Assembly (NCBI RefSeq): GCF_016522505.1
Contig: NZ_JAEHOH010000013.1
Coordinates: 62,001-126,000 of the forward strand
Reading direction: 5' to 3'
Length of the DNA stretch: 64,000 nt
Source of the DNA: Leucobacter chromiisoli
Lineage (GTDB): Bacteria; Actinomycetota; Actinomycetes; Actinomycetales; Microbacteriaceae
Under the pieces are notes generated by a model. The model saw nothing but the letters and a program-made list of their open reading frames with translations, did no database searches and had not been told where the DNA came from. Every line of letters begins with the position of its first letter. Position 1 is the first letter of the stretch. Positions 1 through 8,808 of this stretch are shown here, one piece after another. A program made the translations under genes and the position numbers.

Positions 1-2
1 AC

Positions 3-1274
3 GGCAGCTTCGTCGCGTTGTCGAAGGAGATCGCCCCCGAGCCCCCAGATGGACGGCCGCTCGGGGGCCTCCCCTTTGCGGCGAAGGACAACATCGACAC
101 ACGGGAGTTCCCGACGAGCGCCAACACGCCGGCTCTCCTGGGGACCACGCGGGAGCGCGACAACCCGGTGCTGACTCGACTCGCGGTCGCTGGCGCGCGG
201 CTCATCGGTAAGACGAATACGCACGAGCTCGCGCTCGGAATCACGACGAGCGCCGGTGCCTTCCCGGCGTCGAGAAACCCACTCGAGCCCGCCCGCTCTC
301 CCGGGGGTTCCTCGGGTGGCTCAGGCGCAGCGGTGGCCGCGGGCATCGTTCCGTTCGCGCTCGGAACCGACACGGGCGGCTCCATCTCGATCCCGGCGGC
401 GTGGTGCGGTGTCTTCGGCCTGCGGCCGACGACCGGCAGATGGCCGGTAGGCGGCGTCGTCCCCCTGTCGCGGAGCCGGGATACTGTCGGCGTTATCGGG
501 GAATCGGTCGAGATTCTCGCCGCGGTAGACAGCGCAGTGGTCGACGCGCCCACGACCGGCAGGGCGACCGCACCCGTCGGGCCGATCCGGATCGGCATTC
601 CCGAGCCCGGTACGACGTTCACGGCCCGCCTCGCCGATCCGGTGCGCGACAGCTGGGAGGAGAGTCTCGAGCGCCTTCGCGGAGCGGGTGCCGTCGAGCT
701 CGTGCGGGTCGACACCGAGGAGGTGCACCAGCTCGAGCGGCGTTGTGGGCACGAGATCGAGTTCTTCGAGATGGCTCGGTGCCTCGGCGCATATCTGGCG
801 GGGCTGCCGCGCCCACTGCCATTCGCAGAGCTTGTGGAACGGGTCGCGCGCGATGACGTCCGCGAAGCGCTGCGCGAGTCGGGGCGGGCACAAGCGCGCT
901 CCGATCAGTACGCGGAAGCGCTCGCGATGCGGGTTGCCCTGCAGGCTCGGTACGATGCGCTGTTCGCAACGCATGGTATCGCTGGACTGCTGTATCCCAC
1001 CGTTCCGATCACTGCGCCCATGGTCGGAGAGGATCGGACCTCGGCGCTCGGGACGGATGAGGATATCTTCGAGGTCGGCACCCGTAACGTCAACCCTGGG
1101 TCTGTCTCCGGGCAACCCGTCGTGACGCTTCCGGGCGCTCGAGGGAATCGGGACGGCGATTCATCCGCCGCAGGCATCTCGCTCGAGGGGGCGCGGGGAG
1201 ACGATCGGCGTCTTCTGGCGACCGCTCGCCTGCTCGCGCCGATCCTGAGCGGCTACTCGCTCTCGGCCCCGTAG
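3..1274 (+). CDS. Amidase signature family enzyme, 5' end outside window
   Basis: This is the C-terminal part of an amidase-signature (GatA/AtzF-like) hydrolase that cleaves C-N amide bonds. The frame is open to the left edge, so the true start lies outside. The Ser-cisSer-Lys triad is visible: Lys in AAKDNID, the cis-Ser in the GGSSGGSGAA loop, and the nucleophile in DTGGSISIPA. About 420 residues remain, against 450-600 usual for the family, so only the extreme N-terminus is missing. The substrate cannot be told; allophanate, indoleacetamide or another small amide are all possible. It converges on and overlaps the XRE regulator by 22 bp. Confidence 0.85.
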   Translation, partial: GSFVALSKEIAPEPPDGRPLGGLPFAAKDNIDTREFPTSANTPALLGTTRERDNPVLTRLAVAGARLIGKTNTHELALGITTSAGAFPASRNPLEPARSPGGSSGGSGAAVAAGIVPFALGTDTGGSISIPAAWCGVFGLRPTTGRWPVGGVVPLSRSRDTVGVIGESVEILAAVDSAVVDAPTTGRATAPVGPIRIGIPEPGTTFTARLADPVRDSWEESLERLRGAGAVELVRVDTEEVHQLERRCGHEIEFFEMARCLGAYLAGLPRPLPFAELVERVARDDVREALRESGRAQARSDQYAEALAMRVALQARYDALFATHGIAGLLYPTVPITAPMVGEDRTSALGTDEDIFEVGTRNVNPGSVSGQPVVTLPGARGNRDGDSSAAGISLEGARGDDRRLLATARLLAPILSGYSLSAP

Positions 1275-1810
1275 AGGTGCATGCGCTCGCCCGTCGCGCT
1301 GAAGATGCTGATGATCTGAGCCGGCCGCGATCCCTCGGCGCGCATCGTGTGCGGCGTCCGCGTGTCGAACTCGGCGGCCTCGCCGCGCTTCAGCACCAGA
1401 TCCTCACCGCCGAGATGCAGATGCAGTCGCCCGCTGAGCACGTAGAGCCACTCGTGGCCGTCGTGGGTCTTCGGCTCGTGCTCGGGGGAGCCCGGATGGT
1501 AGGTGATCCGGTAGGCCCGAACGCTCGACTCCTCGAGGGTGAGCGGTGCGATGGTCATCCCGTCGCGCTGCACCTCGTGGCGGCGCACGCGCGGATCCCG
1601 ATCCTGCTCCTCGAGCAGATCGTCGACCCGGATGCCGAGCCGGCGGGTGAGCGGGAGGAGCAGCTCGAGGCTCGCCTGGCGCTTGCCGGATTCGAGACGC
1701 GACAGCGTGCTGACCGACATGTTGGCGCGGGCGGCGAGATCTTCGAGGGTCCACCCCCGCGCCTGCCTCGCGGCGCGCAAGCGCGGCCCGACCTGCTCGA
1801 GTTCCTGCAC
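1253..1810 (-). CDS. XRE-family regulator with C-terminal cupin
   Basis: Predicted transcription factor of about 185 residues: an N-terminal helix-turn-helix (TLEDLAARANMSVSTLSRLE) followed by a cupin_2 sensor barrel (HEWLYVLSGRLHLHLGG, then TPHTMRA). This layout matches PuuR/SutR-like regulators that sense a small molecule through the cupin. I chose the GTG at 1810 because GGGGAG lies 6 nt upstream. A longer frame from an ATG at 1891 would overlap the divergent gene's start codon and lacks a ribosome binding site. It probably controls the divergent oxidoreductase-methyltransferase gene and itself. The ligand is unknown. Confidence 0.8.
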   Translation of the reverse strand: MQELEQVGPRLRAARQARGWTLEDLAARANMSVSTLSRLESGKRQASLELLLPLTRRLGIRVDDLLEEQDRDPRVRRHEVQRDGMTIAPLTLEESSVRAYRITYHPGSPEHEPKTHDGHEWLYVLSGRLHLHLGGEDLVLKRGEAAEFDTRTPHTMRAEGSRPAQIISIFSATGERMHLYGAESE

Positions 1811-1833
1811 GAGCTCCTCCCCATCCCTCGTTG

Positions 1834-1860
1834 TTGCATATTCGGCAAATCCGATTGCAA
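1834..1860. promoter_or_regulatory. Candidate operator, TTGCA-N17-TGCAA
   Basis: An AT-richer patch in the 79-bp divergent intergenic region carries perfect 5-bp inverted arms TTGCA and TGCAA with 17 bp between them. The position between the XRE-cupin gene and the flavin-oxidoreductase fusion suits an operator serving both promoters. The arms are short, so chance is possible. Confidence 0.3.
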
Positions 1861-1889
1861 TTATCGCACGTTCTTTCGAGACTGGTGGC

Positions 1890-3623
1890 ATGCGAGAAGA
1901 ACTATTCGATGCGATCGTGATCGGCGGCGGGCCCGCCGGTCTGAGTGCTGCGCAGTCCCTCGGGCGCGCGCTGCGGCGGGTGCTGGTGGTCGATGCGGGC
2001 TCGCCGCGCAACCGGTTCGCGGCGCACATGCACAACGTGCTCGGCTTCGACGGGGCGCCCCCCTCGGAGCTGGCGGAGCGCGGGCGCGCCGAGGCGGAGG
2101 CCTACGGAGTGGAGTTCGCGGACGGCGTCATCGCCGAGGTGCGCGAGGCGAGCGGAGGGGAGGACGAGACCGCCGCGGGGCCGGCAGCCGCGGGCGCCCG
2201 GCTCGTCGTGAGGCTCGACGACGGGCGCGAGCTGCTCGCCCGCGCACTCGTCGTCGCCACGGGTGTCGCGGACGCGCTCCCCGAGATCCCGGGCCTCGCC
2301 GAGCGGTGGGGCGACCGGGTGCTGCACTGTCCCTACTGCCACGGCTGGGAGGTGCGCGGGCTGCGACTCGCCGTGATCCCGACCTCTCCGCTCGGCATGC
2401 ATCAGGCGAGGCTCGTGCGGCAGTGGAGCGACCGGCTGACGGTCTTCACCGCGGGGCTCGGCGACCTCGCCGAGGGCGATCGCGGGGCGCTGCGTGCGCG
2501 CGGGATCGCCCTCGAGGACGACCCGGTCGTCGGAATCGCCGACGCCCCGGCCGTCGAGGTCGCCGACACCGCGGAGCGGGCCTCGGCGTCCGGCGATCCG
2601 GGTTCGACGGTCGGGGAGGGCGCGGGCGAAGGCAGGGGTCGCAGCATCGTCGTCCGCACCGCCTCGGGGCGGGAGATCGAGGTCGACGCGGTCTTCTCGA
2701 TGGGACGGATGGTGCCGCAGGACGCGTTCCTCGACGGGCTCGGCCTCGAGCGCGCCGACGGGCCGATGGGCAGCGTCATCGCCGTCGACCTGTTCGGTCG
2801 CACCAGCCACCCTCGGATCTGGGCCGCGGGAAACGTCGTCAACCCGCCCGCGAGCGTGCCGATGGTGGTGGGCGCCGGCAGCTTCGCGGGCGCTGCCGTG
2901 AACGCCGCCCTCGTGGAGGAGGACTTCGAGACGGCGCTCGCGGGTGCGACTGATGCCGCCGGTCGGTCTGGCGATCCGGAGCCGGATCCCGCCGCCGAGG
3001 ATCCGGCGGAGTTCTGGGAACGCCGCTACGGTGAGTCCGAGCGGATCTGGTCGGGGAAGGTGAATCGCGCGCTCGCGGATCTCGCCGAGACGTGGGCGCC
3101 CGGTCGGTCCCTCGACCTCGGGTGCGGCGAGGGTGGAGACGCGATCTGGCTGGCCGAGCACGGATGGGTCGCGACCGGGATCGACCTCTCGGCCACGGCG
3201 GTCGACCGGGCGCGCGACGCGGCGAAGGCCCGGGGGATCCCGGAGGGACGCGCCCGCTTCGTGGCCGCCGATCTGGCCGAGTGGGATGAGCCGGGCGAGT
3301 TCGACCTGGTGACGGCGAGCTTTCTGCAGTCGCCCGTCGAGCTGCCACGGGAGGAGATCCTGCGATCCGCCGCCGCTCGCGTCGCCCCCGGAGGCCGCCT
3401 CGTCGTCGTCTCGCACGCGGCGCCGCCGCCCTGGGCGAGGGCTCACGCGGCGCACCGTTCGCTGTTCCCGTCGCCCTCGGCCGAGCTGGCCTCGCTCGAG
3501 CTCGATCCGGATGCCTGGGAGGTCGAGGTCGCGGAGGTGCGCTCGCGCGAGGCGACGGGCCCAGACGGGGAGCGGGCCGAGCTCGAGGACACCGTCATCG
3601 TCGCCCGCCGCCGGTCGCGGTAG
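1890..3623 (+). CDS. Fusion: TrxB-like FAD oxidoreductase + class I SAM methyltransferase
   Basis: A 577-residue two-domain protein. Residues 1-355 form a thioredoxin-reductase-like NAD(P)/FAD oxidoreductase: FAD-binding GGGPAG at 12-17, a redox pair in CPYCHGWE (Cys147, Cys150), and a C-terminal RIWAAGN FAD motif. An acidic linker of about 20 residues leads to a Rossmann methyltransferase (about 372-577) with SAM motif I LDLGCGEGG near 408-416 and the FWERRYGESERIWSGK opening seen in TehB-like methyltransferases. No stop or frameshift lies between the halves. A Gly/Ala/Ser-rich insert (about 226-252) interrupts the oxidoreductase. The ATG at 1890 abuts the IGGG sheet. A likely role is redox plus methylation of a small thiol or metalloid; the substrate is unknown. 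Confidence 0.85.
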   Translation: MREELFDAIVIGGGPAGLSAAQSLGRALRRVLVVDAGSPRNRFAAHMHNVLGFDGAPPSELAERGRAEAEAYGVEFADGVIAEVREASGGEDETAAGPAAAGARLVVRLDDGRELLARALVVATGVADALPEIPGLAERWGDRVLHCPYCHGWEVRGLRLAVIPTSPLGMHQARLVRQWSDRLTVFTAGLGDLAEGDRGALRARGIALEDDPVVGIADAPAVEVADTAERASASGDPGSTVGEGAGEGRGRSIVVRTASGREIEVDAVFSMGRMVPQDAFLDGLGLERADGPMGSVIAVDLFGRTSHPRIWAAGNVVNPPASVPMVVGAGSFAGAAVNAALVEEDFETALAGATDAAGRSGDPEPDPAAEDPAEFWERRYGESERIWSGKVNRALADLAETWAPGRSLDLGCGEGGDAIWLAEHGWVATGIDLSATAVDRARDAAKARGIPEGRARFVAADLAEWDEPGEFDLVTASFLQSPVELPREEILRSAAARVAPGGRLVVVSHAAPPPWARAHAAHRSLFPSPSAELASLELDPDAWEVEVAEVRSREATGPDGERAELEDTVIVARRRSR

Positions 3624-3657
3624 GCCGGCCCGCATCGAGTCATCGCGCATACGAGGC

Positions 3658-3687
3658 GGCTCCGCTCTCCGGGGGAGGAGCGGAGCC
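3658..3687. terminator. Bidirectional hairpin terminator
   Basis: A perfect 10-bp stem (GGCTCCGCTC with GAGCGGAGCC) around a 10-nt loop sits between two convergent genes, ending 27 bp before the aspS stop. It lacks a T-run, as is common in high-GC actinobacteria. Confidence 0.7.
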
Positions 3688-3714
3688 GTCTTCGAGCGGT
3701 CTGCGGATCCCGGA

Positions 3715-5058
3715 CTACGGGAGCAGGCGCGTGGGGCCGCGGAACAGGTAGGTGACCTCGCGGATCGACGACTGCTGCAGCATCAGCATCAGCACGCGGG
3801 CGAGGCCCATGCCGAAGCCGCCGTGAGGCGGGACGCCGTAGCGGAAGAAGTCGAGGTAGAAGCCGAGCTCGGCGGGATCCATGCCCTTCTCGCGGGCCTG
3901 CGCCTCGAGCACGTCGATGCGGTGCTCGCGCTGAGCACCGGTCGAGATCTCGGTGCCGTTGTAGATGAGGTCGTAGCTCTTCGTGAGCGACTCGTCGCCC
4001 TCGTGGCGCATGTGGTAGAACGGGCGGATCGACGAGGCGTAGTCGGTGAGGAACACGAAGTCGTGGCCGTACTTCTTCTTGACGTGGGCCGCGATGCGGC
4101 GCTCGCCCTCGGGGTCCATGTCGTCGTCGGCGCGGGGCACCTCGTAGCCCTCGGCCTTCACGATCTCCTTCGCCTCGGCGAGGGGGATGCGCGGGAACGG
4201 GCGCTCGGGCACCTCGATCTCGATTCCGAACAGCTTCTGGATCTGCTCGCCGTGCTTCTCCTTGACCGCGGTGAGGCCGGCGACGATGAGCTCCTCGTGC
4301 AGCTCCATCACGTCCTCGTGCGAGTCGATCCAGCTCAGCTCGGCGTCGACCGAGGTGAACTCGGTCGCGTGGCGCGAGGTGAACGAGGGATCCGCGCGGA
4401 ACGCCGGGCCGACCTCGAAGATGCCGCCGAAGCCCGCGGCCTGCGCCATCTGCTTGAAGAACTGGGGGCTCTGCGCGAGGTAGGCCTTGCCCTCGAAGTA
4501 GTCGACCTCGAACAGCTCGGCGCGCGACTCGGAGGCGCTGGCCATGAGCTTCGGCGTCTGCACCTCGATGAAGTCCCGGTCGATCCAGACCTGACGGAGC
4601 GCGTGCAGGAACGTGGTCTGGATGCGGAAGACGAGGTTCTGCTCGGGTCGGCGCAGATCGAGGAAGCGCCAGTCGAGGCGGTGATCGATGCTCGAATCCT
4701 TGGCGATGGGCGTCTCGGGCAGTGCCTGGGTGACCACGTCGATCGTGTCGATCTGGATCTCGACGCCGCCGAGCTTCACGCGCTCGTTGTGCTGCAGCTC
4801 GCCGGTCACGGTGATGAAGCTGCCGTGCGAGAGCTCCGCGATGGTGGTGGTGCGGGCGAGCAGGATGTCGGAGCGCGGGTTCTCCGGATCCGCCTCGCGC
4901 AGCACGCCGCCGTTGACGAGCTGCACCGCACCCGACTCGTCGCGCAGCACGACGAACTGCACGTAGCGCTGGTCGCGCACCTTCTCGACCCAGCCGGAAA
5001 CACGCACGGGGCCGTCTTCGCGGGCGGCCAGATCCTTGATCAATACACGCTCAGTCAC
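3715..5058 (-). CDS. aspS: Aspartate--tRNA ligase, short archaeal type
   Basis: Class IIb aminoacyl-tRNA synthetase of 447 residues charging tRNA with aspartate. An N-terminal OB-fold anticodon-binding domain (VRVSGWVEKVRDQR) is followed by the catalytic core with FRADPSFTSRHATEFT (motif 2) and GFGMGLARVLM (motif 3). It lacks the roughly 100-residue insertion of bacterial AspRS (usually about 590 residues), so it is the archaeal/eukaryotic form, often non-discriminating and then paired with GatCAB to make Asn-tRNA. The start is GTG at 5058, with a -10 box 6 nt upstream, suggesting a leaderless transcript. It converges on the oxidoreductase fusion. Confidence 0.95.
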   Translation of the reverse strand: MTERVLIKDLAAREDGPVRVSGWVEKVRDQRYVQFVVLRDESGAVQLVNGGVLREADPENPRSDILLARTTTIAELSHGSFITVTGELQHNERVKLGGVEIQIDTIDVVTQALPETPIAKDSSIDHRLDWRFLDLRRPEQNLVFRIQTTFLHALRQVWIDRDFIEVQTPKLMASASESRAELFEVDYFEGKAYLAQSPQFFKQMAQAAGFGGIFEVGPAFRADPSFTSRHATEFTSVDAELSWIDSHEDVMELHEELIVAGLTAVKEKHGEQIQKLFGIEIEVPERPFPRIPLAEAKEIVKAEGYEVPRADDDMDPEGERRIAAHVKKKYGHDFVFLTDYASSIRPFYHMRHEGDESLTKSYDLIYNGTEISTGAQREHRIDVLEAQAREKGMDPAELGFYLDFFRYGVPPHGGFGMGLARVLMLMLQQSSIREVTYLFRGPTRLLP

Positions 5059-5064
5059 CCGGAC

Positions 5065-5070
5065 AGTCTA
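5065..5070 (-). promoter_or_regulatory. -10 box TAGACT for leaderless aspS
   Basis: On the minus strand TAGACT ends exactly 6 nt before the GTG start of aspS, which places the transcription start at or next to the start codon. No Shine-Dalgarno sequence is present. The same arrangement precedes four other genes here. Confidence 0.5.
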
Positions 5071-5242
5071 GCTGGCGCCGCGATCCCCTCCGTGCTGCGA
5101 AGCGCTCGCGAGATCCCGGGCTCTGCGCGAAGGAGGCTCTGCACGAGGAAGCCGAAGTGCGCCCCCGGCACCGGCTCTCGCCCTGCGGTGCCTCGGACGG
5201 CGGGGAGCACCGCCACGGGTCATAACGAGTAATAATGTGACA

Positions 5243-5278
5243 CATCAATTGAAGTGATGCGTTGTGTGTTCCTATCCT
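5243..5278 (+). promoter_or_regulatory. Promoter with overlapping dyad upstream of the LLM monooxygenase
   Basis: A -35 like TTGAAG (5249-5254) and a -10 like TATCCT (5273-5278) are 18 bp apart, giving a leader of about 40 nt before the ATG at 5325. A CATCA-N7-TGATG inverted repeat (5243-5259) covers the -35, so a repressor could bind there. No cognate regulator is adjacent. Confidence 0.4.
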
Positions 5279-5324
5279 GGCCGAGGCGCACTCGGACGGC
5301 GCCGTGCACCCACCAGGAGAAACC

Positions 5325-6377
5325 ATGACCAGCACCGCGCCGCGCCCTCTGCGCCACCTCGGCTTCATCCATCTCGTGCCCTTCGACCGGGAGAACCCCG
5401 CCAAGGGGCTGAACGAGGGCCTCGAGCTGTTCGCATACGCCGAGGAGCTCGGCCTCGACAGCGGCTGGGTGCGCACCCGCCACCTGCAGTACGGGCTGCC
5501 CTCGCCGGCCTCGTTCTTCGCCGCGGCAGCGCAGCGCACCGATCGGATCGGGCTCGGCAGCGCCGTGATCCCGGTGGGGTTCGAGAACCCGTTCCGGTTG
5601 GCGGAGGATCTCGGAACCGCAGACGCGCTCTCGGGCGGCCGTGTGCTGCCCGGTCTGAGCGTGCACCCGCCGGGATACCCCGACGAGGTCAACGACCTCG
5701 TGCACGACACGGGCTGGCGCGACGAGGACTACGGCTACGGCCGCATCGAGCGCCTGCGCAGCCTGCTCGCGGGGGATCGGGTGCGCGAGGTGCCCGAGTA
5801 CAACGGCATCGGCGGAGACTTCGACTCCGAGCGGGTCGAGCCGCACAGCCCGGGCCTCTCGGAGCGGCTCTGGTACGGGGGCGGATCGCTGAGGTCGGCC
5901 GAGTGGGCCGGCCGGGCGGGCTTCAACTGGCTCGTCAGCAACATCAGCTCGGCGGAGAACGGGCTGACCGAGTTCTCGGAGGTGCAGCGGGCTCAGATCG
6001 ATGCCTTCCGCGCCCAGCACCCGGAGGGCGATGACGCGCGGGCGACCGTCGCCCGGGTGATCGTGCCGACCGACGGGGCGACGCCCGAGCAGGTGCGCAA
6101 GTACCGGGAGTACGCCGACGCCCGCACGCCCCGCACGAAGAAGGTGCACGGCAAGAACACCATCATCGCGCGCGACGTCCTCGGGTCCCTCGACGAGATC
6201 GTCGAGTTCATCTCGAACGACATCGCCTTCCAGGCCGCGGACGACTACCTCTTCGAGCTGCCGTTCGAGTTCGAGCTCGACGACTGGAAGCAGATCCTGC
6301 ACCAGCTCGCCACCAGCATCGGGCCCGCACTCGGGTGGGAGCCGGCGCACAGACGGACCGAGCGCGCAGCGGCGTAG
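5325..6377 (+). CDS. LLM-class flavin-dependent monooxygenase
   Basis: A 350-residue bacterial-luciferase-like TIM barrel using reduced FMN (or F420) and O2. Typical family signatures are visible: an N-terminal barrel strand (HLGFIHLVPFD), TDRIGLGSAVIPVGFENPFRLAEDLGTADALSGGR, and a late GS-DEIVEFI segment. The ATG at 5325 has AGGAGA 4 nt upstream. The next gene, 12 bp downstream, carries a flavin reductase domain, which fits a two-component monooxygenase fed with FMNH2 by its partner. Substrate classes for such pairs include alkanesulfonates, dibenzothiophene, nitrilotriacetate and flavins; nothing here selects among them. Confidence 0.85.
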   Translation: MTSTAPRPLRHLGFIHLVPFDRENPAKGLNEGLELFAYAEELGLDSGWVRTRHLQYGLPSPASFFAAAAQRTDRIGLGSAVIPVGFENPFRLAEDLGTADALSGGRVLPGLSVHPPGYPDEVNDLVHDTGWRDEDYGYGRIERLRSLLAGDRVREVPEYNGIGGDFDSERVEPHSPGLSERLWYGGGSLRSAEWAGRAGFNWLVSNISSAENGLTEFSEVQRAQIDAFRAQHPEGDDARATVARVIVPTDGATPEQVRKYREYADARTPRTKKVHGKNTIIARDVLGSLDEIVEFISNDIAFQAADDYLFELPFEFELDDWKQILHQLATSIGPALGWEPAHRRTERAAA

Positions 6378-6389
6378 CGCGGGGCAGAC

Positions 6390-7508
6390 ATGACAGGAGA
6401 GGCGGACGGGAACGTGGCGACCGAGACACTCACGGCGAATGCGAAGACGAGTACCGAGGCGACGAACGCGAAGACGAGCACCGAGACGGCACACGCCGGA
6501 TACCTCGTCAGGCTGGCGCGGCCGGAGGAGTACGCCGAGGTGGATCGCCTGATCGCCGCCGCGTACGCCCACGACTACGGCGACTCCGACGAGGGCCCCG
6601 ACCCGATGCGCAGCGCGAGGAGGCGCGCCGAGGCGCACGACGTGTGGGTCGCGGTCGACGCCGGCGGCAGGCTGCTCGGCAGTGCGACGACCCGCAGGCG
6701 CGGAGGGCCGTCGCTGCACGAGGACGCCGTCGACGGCGAACTCGATCTGCGTCTGCTCGGGGTGTCCCCCCTCGCCCGGCGTCGCGGCGTCGCGGCGGCG
6801 CTCATGCGGCATGTCGTGGCGCACGCCGAGGCGGAGGGGTTCGGCGCCGTCGTGCTCAAGACGAGACCGCACATGAGCGGCGCGCACCGACTCTACGACG
6901 CGCTCGGCTTCACGCGGGTGCCGGAGCGCGACGGGCTGTGGATCGGCGGCGAGCGCGTGCTCGAGCTCTTCGCCTACGCCTACCCGCTGGCGGGGGTCCC
7001 CGAGGTCGGCGTCGACGATCCCGCCGCGGCGCGCAGCGTGCTCGGACGCTTCCCCTCGGGGGTCGTCGCGATCACGGCGGCCGACGCGTCGGGGGAGCCG
7101 GTCGGCCTCGCGGTGCAGTCCTTCGTCTCGCTCTCGATCGACCCGCCGCGCGTGCTGCTCTCGGTCGGTCGGGGATCGACGACGTGGCCGAGGATCTCGG
7201 CGGGCGGATCCTTCGCCGCGACCGTGCTCGCGGAGCACCAGGGCCCGATCGCGAGGCAGCTCGCGCGATCCGGGGCGGCCGACAAGTTCGCGGGGATCCG
7301 GACGACGCCTTCGCCCCGCCTGGGGCACCCGATCGTCCGCGGCGGCAGCGCCTGGTTCGAGTGCGCCATCCGGGAGGTGCTCGACGGCGGCGACCATCGC
7401 GTCGTCATCGCCGACGTGCTCGGCTTCGGTGCGCTGCACCGCCCCGAGCGGCCCCTGGTCTTCGCGGGATCGAGCTTCTCGGGGATCGCGCCCGCCTCCG
7501 CGGCGTGA
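6390..7508 (+). CDS. Fusion: GNAT acetyltransferase + flavin reductase
   Basis: A 372-residue protein. Residues 1-36 are low complexity with a duplicated NAKTSTE unit. Residues 37-195 form a GNAT fold: LDLRLLGVSPLARRRGVAAALM is the acetyl-CoA motif A, followed by GAHRLYDALGFTRV. Residues about 205-365 are a DIM6/NTAB-type flavin reductase (FPSGVVAITAADASGEPVGLAVQSF, then GAADKFAGI). It follows the LLM monooxygenase by 12 bp in the same direction. The reductase half plausibly supplies reduced flavin to that enzyme; the acetyltransferase may act on its substrate or product. The ATG at 6390 lies in the operon gap; a weak GGGG-containing stretch precedes it. Confidence 0.8.
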   Translation: MTGEADGNVATETLTANAKTSTEATNAKTSTETAHAGYLVRLARPEEYAEVDRLIAAAYAHDYGDSDEGPDPMRSARRRAEAHDVWVAVDAGGRLLGSATTRRRGGPSLHEDAVDGELDLRLLGVSPLARRRGVAAALMRHVVAHAEAEGFGAVVLKTRPHMSGAHRLYDALGFTRVPERDGLWIGGERVLELFAYAYPLAGVPEVGVDDPAAARSVLGRFPSGVVAITAADASGEPVGLAVQSFVSLSIDPPRVLLSVGRGSTTWPRISAGGSFAATVLAEHQGPIARQLARSGAADKFAGIRTTPSPRLGHPIVRGGSAWFECAIREVLDGGDHRVVIADVLGFGALHRPERPLVFAGSSFSGIAPASAA

Positions 7509-7644
7509 GGCCCGCCCCGCGGCACGAGCGGACGCCGGGCGCGGTCGATGCGGGGGCGCTTCCGGCCCGATGGCGCGAGGCGGTGCTGCCGAGCCGACAC
7601 CCGCCGGCTACCCGCCGGTCATCGGGGCCTGCTACCAACGGGGT

Positions 7645-8661
7645 ATGAACTCGGTGGCATCCCCTCCGCTCGGCGGTACCCGCTCCCTCCTGCTGTCTCT
7701 CGCTCCCTCGCTGGTGCCGAGCGAGCGCCGGGTGGTGCAGGTCTGCATCGACGACACCGCCTCGGTGGTCGACATGTCGGTCGCCGATCTCGCCCGGCGG
7801 GCCGAGGTCTCGCCCGCCACGGTGGTGCGCGCGTGCCAGCGGATGGGGTTCGGCGGGTTCCAGCGGCTCCGCGAGCTCCTGATCCGGGATCAGGGCGCGC
7901 GGTCGTTCGCGGGATCCGGTGCCGGACGCGGCATCGTCGATCCCGCGGGATGGGCGGGCAGCGCGGGATCGACCGGACGGGCGGGCTCGTCGGCGGGATC
8001 GGGATCGGGGTCGGCCGTACCGGACGACGCCCTGAGCGTCGCGGCAGGGGAGCCCTCCTCCCACCCGGTCGCCCAGGTCTTCGACCGTGCGATGGCCGGC
8101 ATCCACGGCGCGCTCGGCGCGCTCGACTTCTCCGAGTTCGATGCGGCGGCGGCGGCGATCCGCGGCTGCGCGCGACTGCTCGTCGTCGGCAACGGCGCGT
8201 CGCTCGCGGCCGCCCAGTCGGTGGCGCTGCACTTCCTCAGCAGCGGCAAGGTGTGCGAGAACCCGGTCGACATCGTCACCCAGCACATCGCGGCGAAGCT
8301 GCTGCGGCCGGGCGACGTCTGCCTCGCGGTGAGCGACAGCGGCATGAACCACTTCACGCTGCGGGCCGCCCGACTGGCGGCGGAGAACGGCGCCACCGTG
8401 GTCGCCATCACGAGCTACGCGAGATCCGACCTCGCGGGCGTCGCGACCCACGCCCTCGTCGCCGGCGCCGATTTCCACAGCTGGAACGACAGCACCGTGA
8501 TCGGGAACATCGTGCAGATGCTGCTGCTCTCCGCGCTGCACGCCGCGTCGCTCGGGGTGCTGCCCGGGTCGGAACGGGCCCGTGCCGAGGTGCTCGACGA
8601 GGTGCGCACCATGGTCGAGGGATCCGGATCCCGCGCGACCGCGCACTTCGGTGACCGATGA
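7645..8661 (+). CDS. MurR/RpiR-family transcriptional regulator
   Basis: A 338-residue regulator: an N-terminal HTH_6 domain (SVADLARRAEVSPATVVRACQRMGF) and a C-terminal SIS domain binding a phosphosugar-type ligand (RLLVVGNGASLAAAQS, then LAVSDSGMNHFTLRAARLA). Between them is an unusual Gly/Ser/Ala-rich stretch of about 45 residues (around 90-135). RpiR proteins usually control neighbouring catabolic operons in response to a phosphorylated ligand. The importer operon starts 207 bp downstream, and a large dyad lies just before it. The ATG at 7645 is favoured because the HTH follows directly; the ribosome binding site is weak (GGGG). Confidence 0.85.
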   Translation: MNSVASPPLGGTRSLLLSLAPSLVPSERRVVQVCIDDTASVVDMSVADLARRAEVSPATVVRACQRMGFGGFQRLRELLIRDQGARSFAGSGAGRGIVDPAGWAGSAGSTGRAGSSAGSGSGSAVPDDALSVAAGEPSSHPVAQVFDRAMAGIHGALGALDFSEFDAAAAAIRGCARLLVVGNGASLAAAQSVALHFLSSGKVCENPVDIVTQHIAAKLLRPGDVCLAVSDSGMNHFTLRAARLAAENGATVVAITSYARSDLAGVATHALVAGADFHSWNDSTVIGNIVQMLLLSALHAASLGVLPGSERARAEVLDEVRTMVEGSGSRATAHFGDR

Positions 8662-8808
8662 ACACCCTGGGAGCCGGACACGGCACCGGCCCAACCGCGC
8701 CCCGACCCCGAACGGGCCCGCCGTTCACCCGGTGCACCTCGAATTCGCGATCCCGGTTCCGCGTGTTCGCCTGAGCGTCGCGGAGGGTTCACCTGCGGCG
8801 CCCACTCT

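Noticed and set aside
1811-2035. N-terminal extension of the XRE-cupin regulator
   Set aside because: It would overlap the start of the divergent oxidoreductase gene, and its residues do not extend the HTH fold.
1902-3650. Long open frame (about 580 codons) antisense to the oxidoreductase fusion
   Set aside because: High GC opens long antisense frames throughout. The product is Arg/Gly-rich without domains, whereas the plus strand has clear FAD and SAM motifs.
3511-5232. Open frame antisense to aspS
   Set aside because: It mirrors aspS codons; the aspartyl-tRNA synthetase motifs lie on the other strand.
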